From positions 116,113,509-116,177,508 of the forward strand of contig CP136068.1 in the NCBI GenBank assembly GCA_032622095.1: a stretch of DNA of 64,000 bases, given 5' to 3'. A program made the translations under genes and the position numbers. The stretch comes from Siphonodentalium dalli. Lineage: Eukaryota; Mollusca; Scaphopoda; Gadilida; Siphonodentaliidae. The notes under the pieces are model-generated. The model saw only the letters and a program-made list of their open reading frames with translations. It searched no databases and was not told the DNA's origin. This document shows positions 1 through 9,859 of this stretch, piece by piece. How positions within the stretch are numbered: position 1 is the stretch's first letter; the number at the start of each line of letters is the position of its first letter.

Positions 1-1455
1 GATATGTATGACAGTACACCTTTTAAGCAGCGTGCAAGACACATTCCACCTAGTATGATTGAAGAGGTCAGAAATCATCTTCATCAGTTACTTTCAGCTG
101 GAGTTATTAGAAGATCCAGGAGTCCATTCTCTTCTAATGTTGTGCTTGTTAGGAAGCGCGGTTCTAATGCTCTTAGACTCTGTGTTGATTACAGGCAACT
201 CAATAAACAGACTATACCTGATAACTATGCTTTGCCTAGGCCAGAAATGTTGTTTGATTCTCTCAAAGGTGCCAAGTACTTCTCTGTGCTTGATTTGAAA
301 ATGGGTTTTCATCAATTAGAGATCTCCGAGGAACACAAAGAGAGAACTGCTTTTTCTGTTTCAGGATTAGGATTTTACGAGTACAATCGTTTAGCTTTTG
401 GACTTAACAATAGTCCAAGTTCATTTCAGAGAATGATGGAGGATTGTCTCGAAGGTTTAAACCATAATATCTGCAATATTTATATTGATGACATCATTAT
501 TTGGTCTCAAACGGTTCCAGAGATGATAGAGCGACTTGAAGCTGTTTTTGACAGATTGAGGCAGTGTAATTTGAAGCTCGCACCTTCAAAATGCAAATTC
601 TTTCAACGTAAATGTACTTATGTTGGTTTTATAGTTTCAGAGCATGGAATTGAAACTGATCCTGAGAAAGTTGACAAAATTGTCAATTGGCCAGCTCCGG
701 AGAATCCAGATCAGTTGAGAAAATTTTTAGGTTTCTGTGGTTTTTATAGGAAATTTGTCAAGAATTTTTCTGCAATTTCTAAACCCCTTACAGATTTACT
801 CCCACCCACTAATGTTAAGAAGTCAAAGAATAAGAAGAAATCATCTTTTACAGGTAAATGGAAATGGGAAAGTGAGCAGCAGTCTGCATTTGATTATTTG
901 AAAGATCGTCTTTCAAATCCCCCCATTTTAGGCTACCCAGACTATAGCAGACCATTTGAAATTCATATTGATGCGTCCCGGCATGGTTTAGGTTGTGTCC
1001 TTCTCCAGGAAGACGATGGCGTGATGCGGGTGATAGCATTTGGCAGCCGATGTACTACTGCCGCAGAGAAGAATTATCCCGCCCACAAATTAGAATTTTT
1101 AGCTTTGAAATGGACAGTGACCGAGAAGTTTTATGATTACTTATATGGAAATTATTTTGTTGTGTATACAGACAATAACCCATTAACTTATGTACTTACT
1201 TCAGCTAAATTAGATGCTACAGGTCAAAGATGGTTGTCAGCCCTTGGTGCTTTTAAATTTGATATTCTCTATAAGCCTGGTAAGACCAATACAGATGCAG
1301 ATGTTTTATCTAAGTTGGATGAGCCTTCAGTTTTTAATCATGAATTTATTCCAGTTGAATCTGTAAAGACTATCTGTAACTCTTTACAGGTTCAGCAGCC
1401 TTTTGTTGAGAGTTTATGTGTTGACTCTGATGTATTAAACCAGTTGATGAATTAG
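1..1455 (+). CDS. pol: Ty3/Gypsy pol, reverse transcriptase and RNase H part (5' partial)
   Basis: The frame is open from the first base, so the gene is cut by the window edge; protease and gag lie outside. Numbering from the Met at base 4, the reverse transcriptase shows DYRQLN (62-67), VLDLKMGFHQ with the first catalytic Asp (97), and the YIDD catalytic box (160-163). The connection region contains FLGFCGFYRKF (241-251). RNase H shows its acidic residues in HIDAS (D323), HKLEF (E364), YTDNNP (D390) and TDADVLS (D431 or D433). The order RT-RNase H-integrase is that of Ty3/Gypsy (Metaviridae-type) elements, which copy RNA into DNA in cytoplasmic particles. The frame ends at TAG 1453-1455, just before the integrase, which continues in the -1 frame. 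Codon content and motifs look well preserved, so the element is fairly young, though probably not autonomous. Confidence 0.95.
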   Translation, partial: DMYDSTPFKQRARHIPPSMIEEVRNHLHQLLSAGVIRRSRSPFSSNVVLVRKRGSNALRLCVDYRQLNKQTIPDNYALPRPEMLFDSLKGAKYFSVLDLKMGFHQLEISEEHKERTAFSVSGLGFYEYNRLAFGLNNSPSSFQRMMEDCLEGLNHNICNIYIDDIIIWSQTVPEMIERLEAVFDRLRQCNLKLAPSKCKFFQRKCTYVGFIVSEHGIETDPEKVDKIVNWPAPENPDQLRKFLGFCGFYRKFVKNFSAISKPLTDLLPPTNVKKSKNKKKSSFTGKWKWESEQQSAFDYLKDRLSNPPILGYPDYSRPFEIHIDASRHGLGCVLLQEDDGVMRVIAFGSRCTTAAEKNYPAHKLEFLALKWTVTEKFYDYLYGNYFVVYTDNNPLTYVLTSAKLDATGQRWLSALGAFKFDILYKPGKTNTDADVLSKLDEPSVFNHEFIPVESVKTICNSLQVQQPFVESLCVDSDVLNQLMN

Positions 1456-3275
1456 GTTATGATCTTGATGAGATGAATTACAAGGATTGGAGGAGAGCAC
1501 AGGAGCGAGATAATGTTTTATCATTTTTGATGACAGCAGTTAGGCAGAAGAAATGTCCGAATAGAAGGTCTTTGCCTCCTTCAAAGGATCATTCTCCTTT
1601 TTTCAGGCATTTTTCGAAGTTGAAGTTGCAGAGAGGTGTTTTATATAGAGAGTCAACTTTTAATGGTAGTTCAACGTCTCAACTTGTATTACCTTCTTCG
1701 TATGTTAGACTTGTATTGAAGTCATTGCATAATGACATTGGACATCCCGGACGGGATAGGACTATTTCTCTGGTGAAAGAAAGATTTTATTTCCCCAGCA
1801 TTGACAGTATAGTAGATAACTGGATCAAGAATTGCCATAGATGTATAAGGAGAAAGACTTCTACAAATTTTAGAGCTCCTTTAGTTTCAGTTTCTACTTC
1901 ACAGCCACTTGAGTTAGTTTGTATTGATTTTTTGTGTTTAGAATCTTGTAAAGGTGGTTATGAAAATGTTCTTGTTATTACAGATCACTTTACTAAGTAT
2001 GCTCAAGCTTTTGCTACCAAGAATCAGACAGCCAAGACTACAGCCGATGTCTTATTCAATAATTTCTTTATTCATTATGGCTACCCACAGCGTATACATA
2101 GTGATCAAGGTGCAAATTTTGAGTCACAAGTCATTTCAGAACTCTGTCAGCTGTGTGGAATAAAGAAGTCGAGGACTACGCCTTACCACCCCATGGGTAA
2201 TGGCATTACAGAACGATTTAATCGTACACTCATAGGAATGTTAGGTACTCTTCATCCTGACCAAAAGAAAGATTGGAAATCCTTTATTGGTCCACTTGTT
2301 CATGCATATAATTGCACACGTCATGAAACTACAGGTTATGCACCATATTTGTTAATGTTTGGCAGAAAACCAAGGTTACCAATTGATGTCATGTTTGGTT
2401 TGCATAAATCTGATTCTGATGATGATCGTTCATATTGTGATTATGTTACTGACCTTAAGCACAGACTTAGAGAATCTTACAGGTTAGCTTCCAGTGGTAT
2501 GTCTAAGTCTCAAGAAGGTCATAAGAGGAATTCTGACAAGAAAGTGAGAGGCGCTACTATACATGTAGGCGACCGTGTACTTGTCAAAACTTTAGCATTT
2601 GATGGCAGGCATAAATTGGCGGATAAATTTGATCCGGAGGTATATGTCGTGAAAGAGCAACCGAATAGTGATATTCCAGTTTTTGTATTACAGGATGACT
2701 CAGGTAGAACCAGAACTTTACATAGGAATCATTTATTACCTATTGGTTCAATTCCTTTTGATCTTCCAGTTGATGATCCAACAGTTAAACCCGATTCTTC
2801 TAAAGGTGTTGATGTTCCAGCTGCACAAGATCCTGTCAGACCTGTCCCTAAACCAAGAACTGTGAGGAAAGATTTTATTCCAGGCACTGTTGACAAATCT
2901 CATAAAGAGAACAGACTTAATGGTCGTGTTAGTGATAGTGATGAGGAGTCAGTGGTTATGTTTATACCGCATATTGTTCCAAGTGTTTCATTTGTTTCAG
3001 GTAATGTGGATCATGGAGGTCCACCTCGTCCTGATGACGATCGGCGTTCGAGGTTGGATCCTGGTATTTCTTTCAGTGGTGACGACCGCACTCCAAATAG
3101 GGAGCATAGTGAAGATAATGTGATAGAATTTATTTCAAATACACATGAGCCATTCGTTCACAAAGAACTTAGGTCCACAGGTGTAAATGTAGAGGCTGAG
3201 AATAGTGATATTGTTCCTTCTGCAGCTGTTGCAGGTGATGAAGAACGAGAACGAGATGGTGATATAGAATTATAG
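1431..3275 (+). CDS. pol: Ty3/Gypsy pol, integrase part (-1 frame)
   Basis: The frame is open from 1431, right after a stop at 1428, and overlaps the RT/RNase H frame by about 25 bases. The first ATG is 1473, but the protein probably joins the upstream part, because the in-frame lead-in (1443-1472) reads like normal pol linker before WRRAQ. Numbering from 1473: an HHCC zinc finger has H86, H91, C121 and C124; the DDE core has D152 (CIDF), D211 (HSDQG) and E247 (GITERFNR), with 35 residues between the last two (DD35E). A GPY/F-like module with VGDRVLVK and KLADKF follows around 365-400, then an acidic, low-complexity tail. I see no chromodomain. Integrase inserts the element cDNA into host chromosomes. 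The frame stops at TAG 3273-3275 and coding sense resumes in the next -1 frame. Confidence 0.93.
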   Translation, partial: CIKPVDELGYDLDEMNYKDWRRAQERDNVLSFLMTAVRQKKCPNRRSLPPSKDHSPFFRHFSKLKLQRGVLYRESTFNGSSTSQLVLPSSYVRLVLKSLHNDIGHPGRDRTISLVKERFYFPSIDSIVDNWIKNCHRCIRRKTSTNFRAPLVSVSTSQPLELVCIDFLCLESCKGGYENVLVITDHFTKYAQAFATKNQTAKTTADVLFNNFFIHYGYPQRIHSDQGANFESQVISELCQLCGIKKSRTTPYHPMGNGITERFNRTLIGMLGTLHPDQKKDWKSFIGPLVHAYNCTRHETTGYAPYLLMFGRKPRLPIDVMFGLHKSDSDDDRSYCDYVTDLKHRLRESYRLASSGMSKSQEGHKRNSDKKVRGATIHVGDRVLVKTLAFDGRHKLADKFDPEVYVVKEQPNSDIPVFVLQDDSGRTRTLHRNHLLPIGSIPFDLPVDDPTVKPDSSKGVDVPAAQDPVRPVPKPRTVRKDFIPGTVDKSHKENRLNGRVSDSDEESVVMFIPHIVPSVSFVSGNVDHGGPPRPDDDRRSRLDPGISFSGDDRTPNREHSEDNVIEFISNTHEPFVHKELRSTGVNVEAENSDIVPSAAVAGDEERERDGDIEL

Positions 3276-3556
3276 CTTCAGATGATGTAGCCTCAGGTGT
3301 TATTTCAGTCAATAGTAGATCTGGTAATGAGGAAATTTCTTCCCATATAGATACCAGTGTGCCAAGTCCAGTGCCTAGGAGATCGACAAGAGAAAGGAGT
3401 AAGCCATCGTGGATGCAGAAAGGAGACTTTGTTGTCAATAAATTGCAACCTATTTCAGGTAGCATGATAGACAAAAATGAGTTAATTAAGAATCTTATGG
3501 AAAATCAGTTATTTTCCAAAGTTTCACCTGAAGCATTACAGTCTATACTTAAGTGA
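3263..3556 (+). CDS. pol: Ty3/Gypsy pol C-terminal tail (-1 frame remnant)
   Basis: This frame is open from 3263 to the TGA at 3554-3556 and overlaps the integrase end by 13 bases. It contains RRSTRERSKPSWMQKGD, which matches the basic 'RRSxRxRxPPxWMxD' tail seen at the end of many Gypsy pol proteins of marine invertebrates. It is therefore the displaced end of the same polyprotein, not a separate gene. A single-base deletion near 3263-3275 is the simplest explanation. Confidence 0.75.
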   Translation, partial: YRIIASDDVASGVISVNSRSGNEEISSHIDTSVPSPVPRRSTRERSKPSWMQKGDFVVNKLQPISGSMIDKNELIKNLMENQLFSKVSPEALQSILK

Positions 3557-4582
3557 ACTCTTGTTTTCATGTGATATCAGTTCATCTGTGCAAGATCTAT
3601 CCGTATTCAGTCTACTCATGTGTTTATTTCATAGTCATTTTCAGAACATTAATAGTTCCAGTTAGTTACAGTTGTGTCTGTGGCTATCTAACTTTATAGT
3701 GCTTTTCTCTGTAACATGGCATTCACTGCCTTGTTAGGATATCTCTCACGTGTAATGTGAGCATTCAATCTGTGATGTACCTTGAACATATGTTGTCATA
3801 TGTCAGATATTGTTGTGTCCATTGATTATCTTTTAATATGTATTGTGTACTGTTAGGTATCATGTGTCATCTTCGTACGATCAGAAATATAACTAGTTTT
3901 CCAGCTGACGATCCAGTGTAGAGCTACGACTCATTTGAGGTACCAGTTTTCAAGGAATTTTTTTTTTTTTCTTATATGCTCTGTGAGGTGATATTATGTT
4001 CCTTTCAACTTATGATTTTGTTTTTAACATTTGTGTTTTTGTTTACTCATTGAAATTTCAGATGGACCAGTGTGAATGTTGTCTACTTCAAATAGTGAAG
4101 CAGATTATGACTTTTCAGCTGATTATTTACCAGCTGTCTTGACTTATTCATGGCATAGTTTCAGTTATTAGCAGGGATCAATAGTGGTGACTTTAAGTTT
4201 GATTTGATTAGTTCATGGATTACTTACAGCATTCTATGTTCAGTTTATTTCGGTTATCATAGTGTTACATATAATCTCATTATTGCAGAGATACACGACA
4301 AATTTTCGACTGACGATCCAGTGGTTTAACTATTTGAGGTTCCAGTTCTCCAAGTAAATTTTGTTTCTAGTTATATACTCTGGTGATATATAGTGTTCAT
4401 ATTATTTCTCTTTCAGCTAATCGGTTTCGAGATTAGTTCTGAATTCAGTTTTTGAACTCTGGATTTATTACATCGTGGTTTAGATGGTGCTCTACTATTA
4501 TTATTCAGAGTGTGAGAGTTTATTGATATTTTATAGCTTCGAGTTGAATGATACGGAGATCATTCGCCAACAGGAGGGAGAG
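3557..4582 (+). other. Gypsy 3' untranslated region with polypurine tract
   Basis: No coding sense. It ends in a purine run (4569-4582, AACAGGAGGGAGAG) directly before TGTGACGG, which is the expected plus-strand priming tract. Two diverged copies of a roughly 110 bp segment lie about 400 bp apart (near 3890-4020 and 4295-4425); both carry CTGACGATCCAGTG and TTTGAGGT.CCAGTT followed by a pyrimidine-rich stretch. Confidence 0.7.
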
Positions 4583-5492
4583 TGTGACGGTGTAATTTAG
4601 CCCTAGTTTATATACAACTAATACAAGTTAATACTGACAACTAGCAGCTAACATATTCACCCATATCACCGGTATTTACGACATCCCGTTTACCCTCTCA
4701 ACTTTGCTGTATTCGATCCGTCCCTGTAACTATTACTCTGTCACTTCAGCCCAATGCTAAACGCTCTAGTACCGCCAATTCAAATAGTACAGGTAAGCTC
4801 GCAGCTGATTGGATGACACATGGTCGCGCGTAAAGTTGTCAAAGGTTAAACAGTTTCGCGGGGTTTTTAGATTAGTTGGTCAGAAAGTAAAGTTGTCTTC
4901 GGAAAGTTATTGTCTTAAAGTCTTAGTTTATTTTGTCGTCAAGATGTCGTCAAGTTGTTCAGACTATCGTTGTATACAGATCCTGACATAGTGGCCTATG
5001 TCTCATTGAACTGGTATGTTCACAGTTTCTATATTTTATCGTTATAACCAATGTTTTTATTAATACTTTTGTCTTCAAGTAAATCACCATAGAGTTTGTC
5101 CATTTTGACATAAAGTATATTTCCTATTTTAATTATATATTAATGTGATTACTTTTGTGAGGTTATCTCCCGATAACCTGAGACGCCAGTTTGTAGATAT
5201 CTCAATTAGGTAGATTGGATATCTGGCATCTCTTGTATTTTCAGGAACTCCTCAAGTTCCTTTAACATATATTTGTGTATGCACATATGCGTGCTTATCA
5301 TGCAAATGGTAATATATTTGCATTTGGTTGCAGGGCCTATTCTATGCCTATAGTGATGTATGATAACACTCTCTGTGTTATGTGAACAGACTATGCCTGT
5401 CAGTGGATGATGTTTGATTGTATGTGTTGGTGGTGATGATGATGATAATCAAGATGTGTTATTAAGATGAATAAATGCTATTGAAGACTACA
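4583..5492 (+). repeat. Probable 3' LTR of the Gypsy element
   Basis: Starts TGTGACGGTG right after the polypurine tract and is proposed to end GAAGACTACA at 5492, giving TG...CA ends and about 910 bp. A polyadenylation signal AATAAA lies at 5470-5475. The 5' LTR is outside the window, so the right edge and the target duplication cannot be verified. The left edge is firmer than the right. Confidence 0.55.
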
Positions 5493-5894
5493 AAAGGTAA
5501 TATGAACTTTCCATAGACCCTGCCCACCAACACTGAGAATTCATTGACGGAGCCCATACTGCCAAGGCTAACTTTATAAATTTAATGTCAAAGGCTCAAG
5601 GACATTTAATAATATAAATGGACCCATAGTAACCCTATGACATTTGTTCTGACAGTTTTGGTAGAGACGTGATTTGGAACTCTTCACAATGCAATATTAC
5701 AACTGAGAACCATAAGTTACAACTCATAATCATTAGTGGCACCATGCCAGGGACAGTTCGTGTGTTTATTCATGGCAGACGTTACACACTAAGCAGAAAC
5801 AATATTATATATCGTAACGCCTTTTTGCAGAAGGGCGCCCTGTGTGGGCCCGTGTAGAATAAGCGCACGCCCCACTGCGAAGTGTAAGAGTCCC
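5493..5894. other. Intergenic, nothing recognised
   Basis: No recognisable gene or repeat; short open frames only. Confidence 0.5.
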
Positions 5895-6345
5895 CTAATC
5901 GAAATAGGTCAACACATACTCGAAACCTTTCTACGAACATTATATGTCACAGAAAGACGCACTGAAGTCGTAACAAATACTCGAACCTTTCTACGAACAT
6001 TATATGTCAAAGAAAGACGCACTGAAGTCGTAACAAATACAAATTTGAACACGACGTTTGTGTCCCAAACAAAAAACAGCCAGTGCACGGCATTGAAAAG
6101 AAAGAGTGTTCCGTGTTAGTCCGTTTCTGATATGGTAGAAATAAAGAGTGTTTATTTCACTTCGGTGGGAATAATTGAAAAGCTGGAAAGAGGCTGTGAA
6201 ATGTCGAGTAATTTACAGAGTATATGAAGCCGGTATATCAATATTTCGTGCATATGGAAACTTATCTCACACCACCTTCCAAATTACATAGAAAAAATTG
6301 GCAGCCCGAATGAGCCATGTCTATTTAACATATTTCACGTACATG
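5895..6345 (+). repeat. Dispersed repeat family R1, copy A
   Basis: One of five related copies (others near 13375, 41468, 48895 and 57600). Shared landmarks in order: 'CTTTCTACGA.CATTAT', 'AAAGACGCA.TGAAGT', 'GTTTG.GTCCCAAACA', 'GATATGGTAG.AATAAAGAG', 'CCGGTATATCAATA', and 'GAATGAGCCATGTC.GTTTAA'. This copy carries an internal 60 bp tandem duplication (5924-6043). No coding capacity; class unknown. Confidence 0.75.
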
Positions 6346-7208
6346 TATCTATCGAACTGTATTGATCGCCGACATGACTGTGTTGATCATCAGCATGACT
6401 GTTGATGACCGGCATGAGTACTTTGATGATCACACGGCATGTAACAACAGCAGTGATTACAGACTACACATGCGAATTAAGGCATCATACGACCAAACCA
6501 CGATAGTCTGTGATTCATCATGCCCGTGTAAATTTAGAGCAACGTAGTGTCATAAAGTACAAGTTATTGTATTTCTGTTGGTATTGAATGTGAATCCACA
6601 ATATTTTTTATATAATTCGTCAGCTATGCTGCGATTGCATCCTGCATCGGGTAATGGAAAAAATATAACACACACCAGTATCTTAGAACGAGTCCGTCGT
6701 CAATAGCAATTCCTTGGAGACATCTGTCTGAGATGAAAGATCGATGGTAGATGGCATATAATAAAAATGATGTTATTTGCCGAGATATAGCGGGGCGTAC
6801 GTTAGAGAGATATACCATTTCTAGATAATTAGACAGCGGGATGCAATAATTGCATAAGTATATTTCCGATGATACTTATCAAGCAATCATGACTGGGTAA
6901 ATTTGTTGAGAACCCAATAGTTTAGTGAATTGGTTGGGATTACGTGACGCAGGAGCCGATGTCGCGTCATTTAGCTACAGTACTGCTAATTTGGAACCAG
7001 ATGCCGGCTGTTTGTCACTCTTATTGAAGTCCATTATGTGTGATGAACCAAGAATGAGGGATATAATATCCTCAAATACAACGTTTGTGGTCCAGAGATA
7101 TTGCTCTATATCTCGTGTCTCATTTTAATGTACATTTATTTGTAATATTTTCTTCAACTATTTACGTCAAAATATAAATCGTATACCCACTCACCGAAGA
7201 CCAATAGA
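6346..7208. other. Intergenic, nothing recognised
   Basis: Short open frames on both strands without recognisable domains. Confidence 0.5.
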
Positions 7209-7890
7209 CAATAGTTCAATATTGTGATTAGCGTACGGTTTTCTGCTGGAGTGTTTTTTTTTTTACGAGGGGCTAGCAAGTGAAAATAATACTCGCATCT
7301 AACTCAGAACGAAAATGTACTCTTTGTATGGAGGAACTCGGCGATGAATACCACCTTGTAATGAACTGCCCTCGATTATCTGCGCTCAGAATGAAATATT
7401 TGAAAGCCTACTATCGCAACCGACCGAACACAAATAAATTGCATGACCTCTTTGATACAAATAACAGAAAGATCATAATAAATCTATCAATATATCTAAA
7501 AAAGGCCCAAACACTAATGATCCACTCCTGAGGCTCAATGAAAAATCCCCACATCATACAACATATGAACAGGGAATTGCCCCACATACTTCATATACCC
7601 CATTAATCATAAGATAGCATTATAAAACACACATATTTATATGAAAGCTCTACACATGTACGGGTACACCCCCTGGATGATATCCATATTTTTTATTGGT
7701 AAATACTCTCTTCTGTGTATTCCCCATATTTGATATGTATTTGATATGTATGTATTTATGTTATTTTGTAATTGCAAATGAACACTCATAAATGTCACAT
7801 TAGACGATGAGTTAACAACAATAAATTGAATTGAATTGAAAAAAAACGAGAGGATAAAAACTGTACACTACTCACAAAAGTTAACTGTTG
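7209..7890. mobile_element. Foldback MITE family F1, split by a LINE fragment
   Basis: The left part (7209-7298) has 'CAATAGTTCAATATTG', 'TTAGCGTACGGTTTTCT' and an inner stretch like the centre of the copies at 8323 and 12082; the right end (about 7841-7890) reads 'GAGAGGATAAAAACTG' to 'AGTTAACTGTTG'. The two ends are inverted repeats of each other, and a LINE 3' fragment lies between them. Confidence 0.65.
7299..7840 (+). mobile_element. LINE 3' fragment (C-terminal zinc knuckle and 3' UTR)
   Basis: An open frame to 7531 encodes CTLCMEELGDEYHLVMNC, the Cys2-His-Cys motif found at the C terminus of CR1/L2-type LINE proteins, followed by helix-rich sequence. The 3' UTR ends in 'AATTGAATTGAATTGAA', a short-repeat tail typical of elements that prime by target-site reverse transcription. 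It is strongly 5' truncated. The first residues of the open frame belong to the host MITE, not the LINE. The C-terminal motif resembles that of the minus-strand LINE at 19741-21430. Confidence 0.8.
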
Positions 7891-7894
7891 TATT

Positions 7895-8325
7895 TATTAT
7901 ATTTTCTCTAACAGTTTGTTACAACACAGACTATAATGCAACACACGGTTAGACCCGACACGTTCCTAAAGCTACATCGCCAGCCTTTTCTGTTAAAATA
8001 ACGCGCAATGATACGAGTGACGCAAAAAGTATGACTTCATGAAAATAGGATAACATCTTGAGAGTGGAATAACACGTTCGGCCTTCCGAGAGTGGGGATA
8101 CGAAAATAACATAATTAGAGAGTAATCAATTTGTTCCTCGAATTACGTTAAATAATTCACAAGCGGCGAGTGACGTCACATTTTGGCGTCATTCGGTATC
8201 GTTGTGCATTATTTGTACAGCAAAGGCTGTTGGTGTTGTAACTTTAAGAACGTGTTAGGTCTAATCATGTGTTTCACTGTGGTCTGGGTCGCAACAAACT
8301 CGTATAGAAAATATAATAATCACAA
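7895..8325. mobile_element. Long inverted-repeat (foldback) element F2, near complete
   Basis: The left arm (ATTTTCTCTAACAGTTTGTT, ACACGGTTAGACCC, AATGATACGAGTGACGC) is repeated in reverse complement on the right (GGTCTAATCATGTG, GCAACAAACTCGTATAGAAA, GCGTCATTCGGTATCG). Arms of about 200 bp are imperfectly paired, leaving a short centre. Half of a second copy lies at 11480-11745. No coding sequence. Confidence 0.7.
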
Positions 8326-8470
8326 CAGTTAATTGTCCTGAGTAGCGTTTCTTTTCCTCATCTCATGTGATGCGAGAATTATTGCCACTCGGCTAGAGCC
8401 TCGTAACAATAACCCGCCGCATCTCACTCGATGAGAAAATATGTGCAGTACTCAGAATAGTTAACTATTG
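8323..8470. mobile_element. Foldback MITE family F1, complete copy
   Basis: Bounded by CAACAGTTAATTGT and TAGTTAACTATTG; inside, CTGAGTAG...GTACTCAG arms pair across a short centre (GGCTAGAGCCTCG). Same family as 7209-7890 and 12082-12222. Confidence 0.7.
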
Positions 8471-8996
8471 TCTATATATTGACTTTGGTGTGAGAGTAAA
8501 GCATGTCATTATTCAGTTAGAATAGCCCAGAGTCTAAATAAAGTTTCCATCAGGGAAAATAACAACACATTACTTTAGAATTTGCCAACATAAGTTACAT
8601 TCGTCATGACATTGGAGGTGAATTCAGTATCGTGCTTGTTTTCGATACGATATCGTTTCTCTTGTCCCAATGTGGGAGATAACTCTGGAATTTGGTCCTT
8701 AAATTGTAGCCTTTAAAGTGGCAATCAAATCACTCGTCGTCATGAAACACGAGAATCTTGCGAAACACACGCGCCAAGCGAGACGAATATATCACGACAA
8801 ACAGAACCACATCACTTTACGATGAGTGGTAAGAAGTTTGAATGACATGATTTTCTCACAAACGGACACGTAGTCGTCAATTCCGCGAAAAGGTTATGGA
8901 CCGTTCACACAATGTAGGACTACTATTAGCTATTCGTAATTCTGAACAGTAGTATAGTTCATTATTCGAAAAGTGTCCGTTATAGTCTAGACTGAA
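8471..8996. other. Intergenic, nothing recognised
   Basis: No coding or repeat signal I can support. Confidence 0.5.
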
Positions 8997-9440
8997 ATTC
9001 TAAAGTGGAGCTCCGTGGTCCAGTGGTTAGCGCGTTGGACTTGTCTTTGCTGTCAACACAGCGAGGCGAGTTCGCGGCTGACTGGTGGTCTGTTATGAGT
9101 TTCCACACAGCAGTGGCTTGGCCGACTTGAGCGATGTTGGATTGTACACTGTTTGAATCTCGCGCCCAAGTTGTGACCCTTGAGCCAGGTCGCTCGTACT
9201 GTGTCTGCTTTGCACCACTCATGCATTACAAGGGTACCTGATAATGAGCAGTGAAAGATCTTGTCAGTATGCTAGCCATATGGTATCCTCGCATACTCCC
9301 GGCTGTACCTCCCCCTGTCCCCGGGGAGCAGTAGATGGTTACTGAATGTTCAGGCTCATCAGGGTAATAATTGTAAAACTTTGAGCGCTTTGGGCCTCAT
9401 GGGAAAGGCGCTTTACAAATGCTATACATTTATTATTAAA
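8997..9440 (+). mobile_element. tRNA-derived SINE with L2-like tail
   Basis: A pol III A box, TGGTCCAGTGGTTAG, starts at 9016, and a weaker B box, GTTCGCGGC, lies near 9070, a spacing close to that of tRNA genes. The 3' end, 'GAGCGCTTTGGG' ... 'GGAAAGGCGCTTTACAAAT' followed by ATTTATTATTA, resembles the conserved tail shared by L2-clade LINEs and their SINEs. It does not fold into a complete tRNA as far as I can judge, so it is called a SINE. Confidence 0.75.
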
Positions 9441-9468
9441 GTACACGACCTCGGATTGCAGTCGTCGA

Positions 9469-9708
9469 TCTCTCGCGGATCACGATAAAGTCGACCACTG
9501 GAGATCCCAGACTCATCTCGCGGATCACGATAAAGTCGACCACTGGAGATCCCAGACTCATCTCTCGCGGATCACGATAAAGTCGACCACTGGAGATCCC
9601 AGACTCATCTCTCGCGGATCACGATAAAGTCGACCACTGGAGATCCCAGACTCATCTCGAGCGGATCACGATAAAGTCGACCACTGGAGATCCCAGACTC
9701 ATCTCGAG
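9469..9708. repeat. Minisatellite, 45-47 bp unit, five copies
   Basis: Unit TCTCGCGGATCACGATAAAG continuing TCGACCACTGGAGATCCCAG ACTCA. Starts at 9471, 9516, 9561, 9608 and 9655; copies differ only by TC/GA indels at the joint. Confidence 0.95.
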
Positions 9709-9859
9709 ACAAGTCCAGAAGCAACAAAGAATCAATGTAGGTGAACGTCTTTATAATGTAGGCACGGTTATTGGTAAGCGGCTTACGGGCAGCTCAAGAG
9801 TAGAAAACCCATCTCCAATTACCTCGACCTGATATACTATTGACACGGATACTTTATTG

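Noticed and set aside
9016-9090. tRNA gene
   Set aside because: A and B box-like signals exist, but the downstream body and L2-like tail fit a tRNA-derived SINE; no clean cloverleaf was seen.
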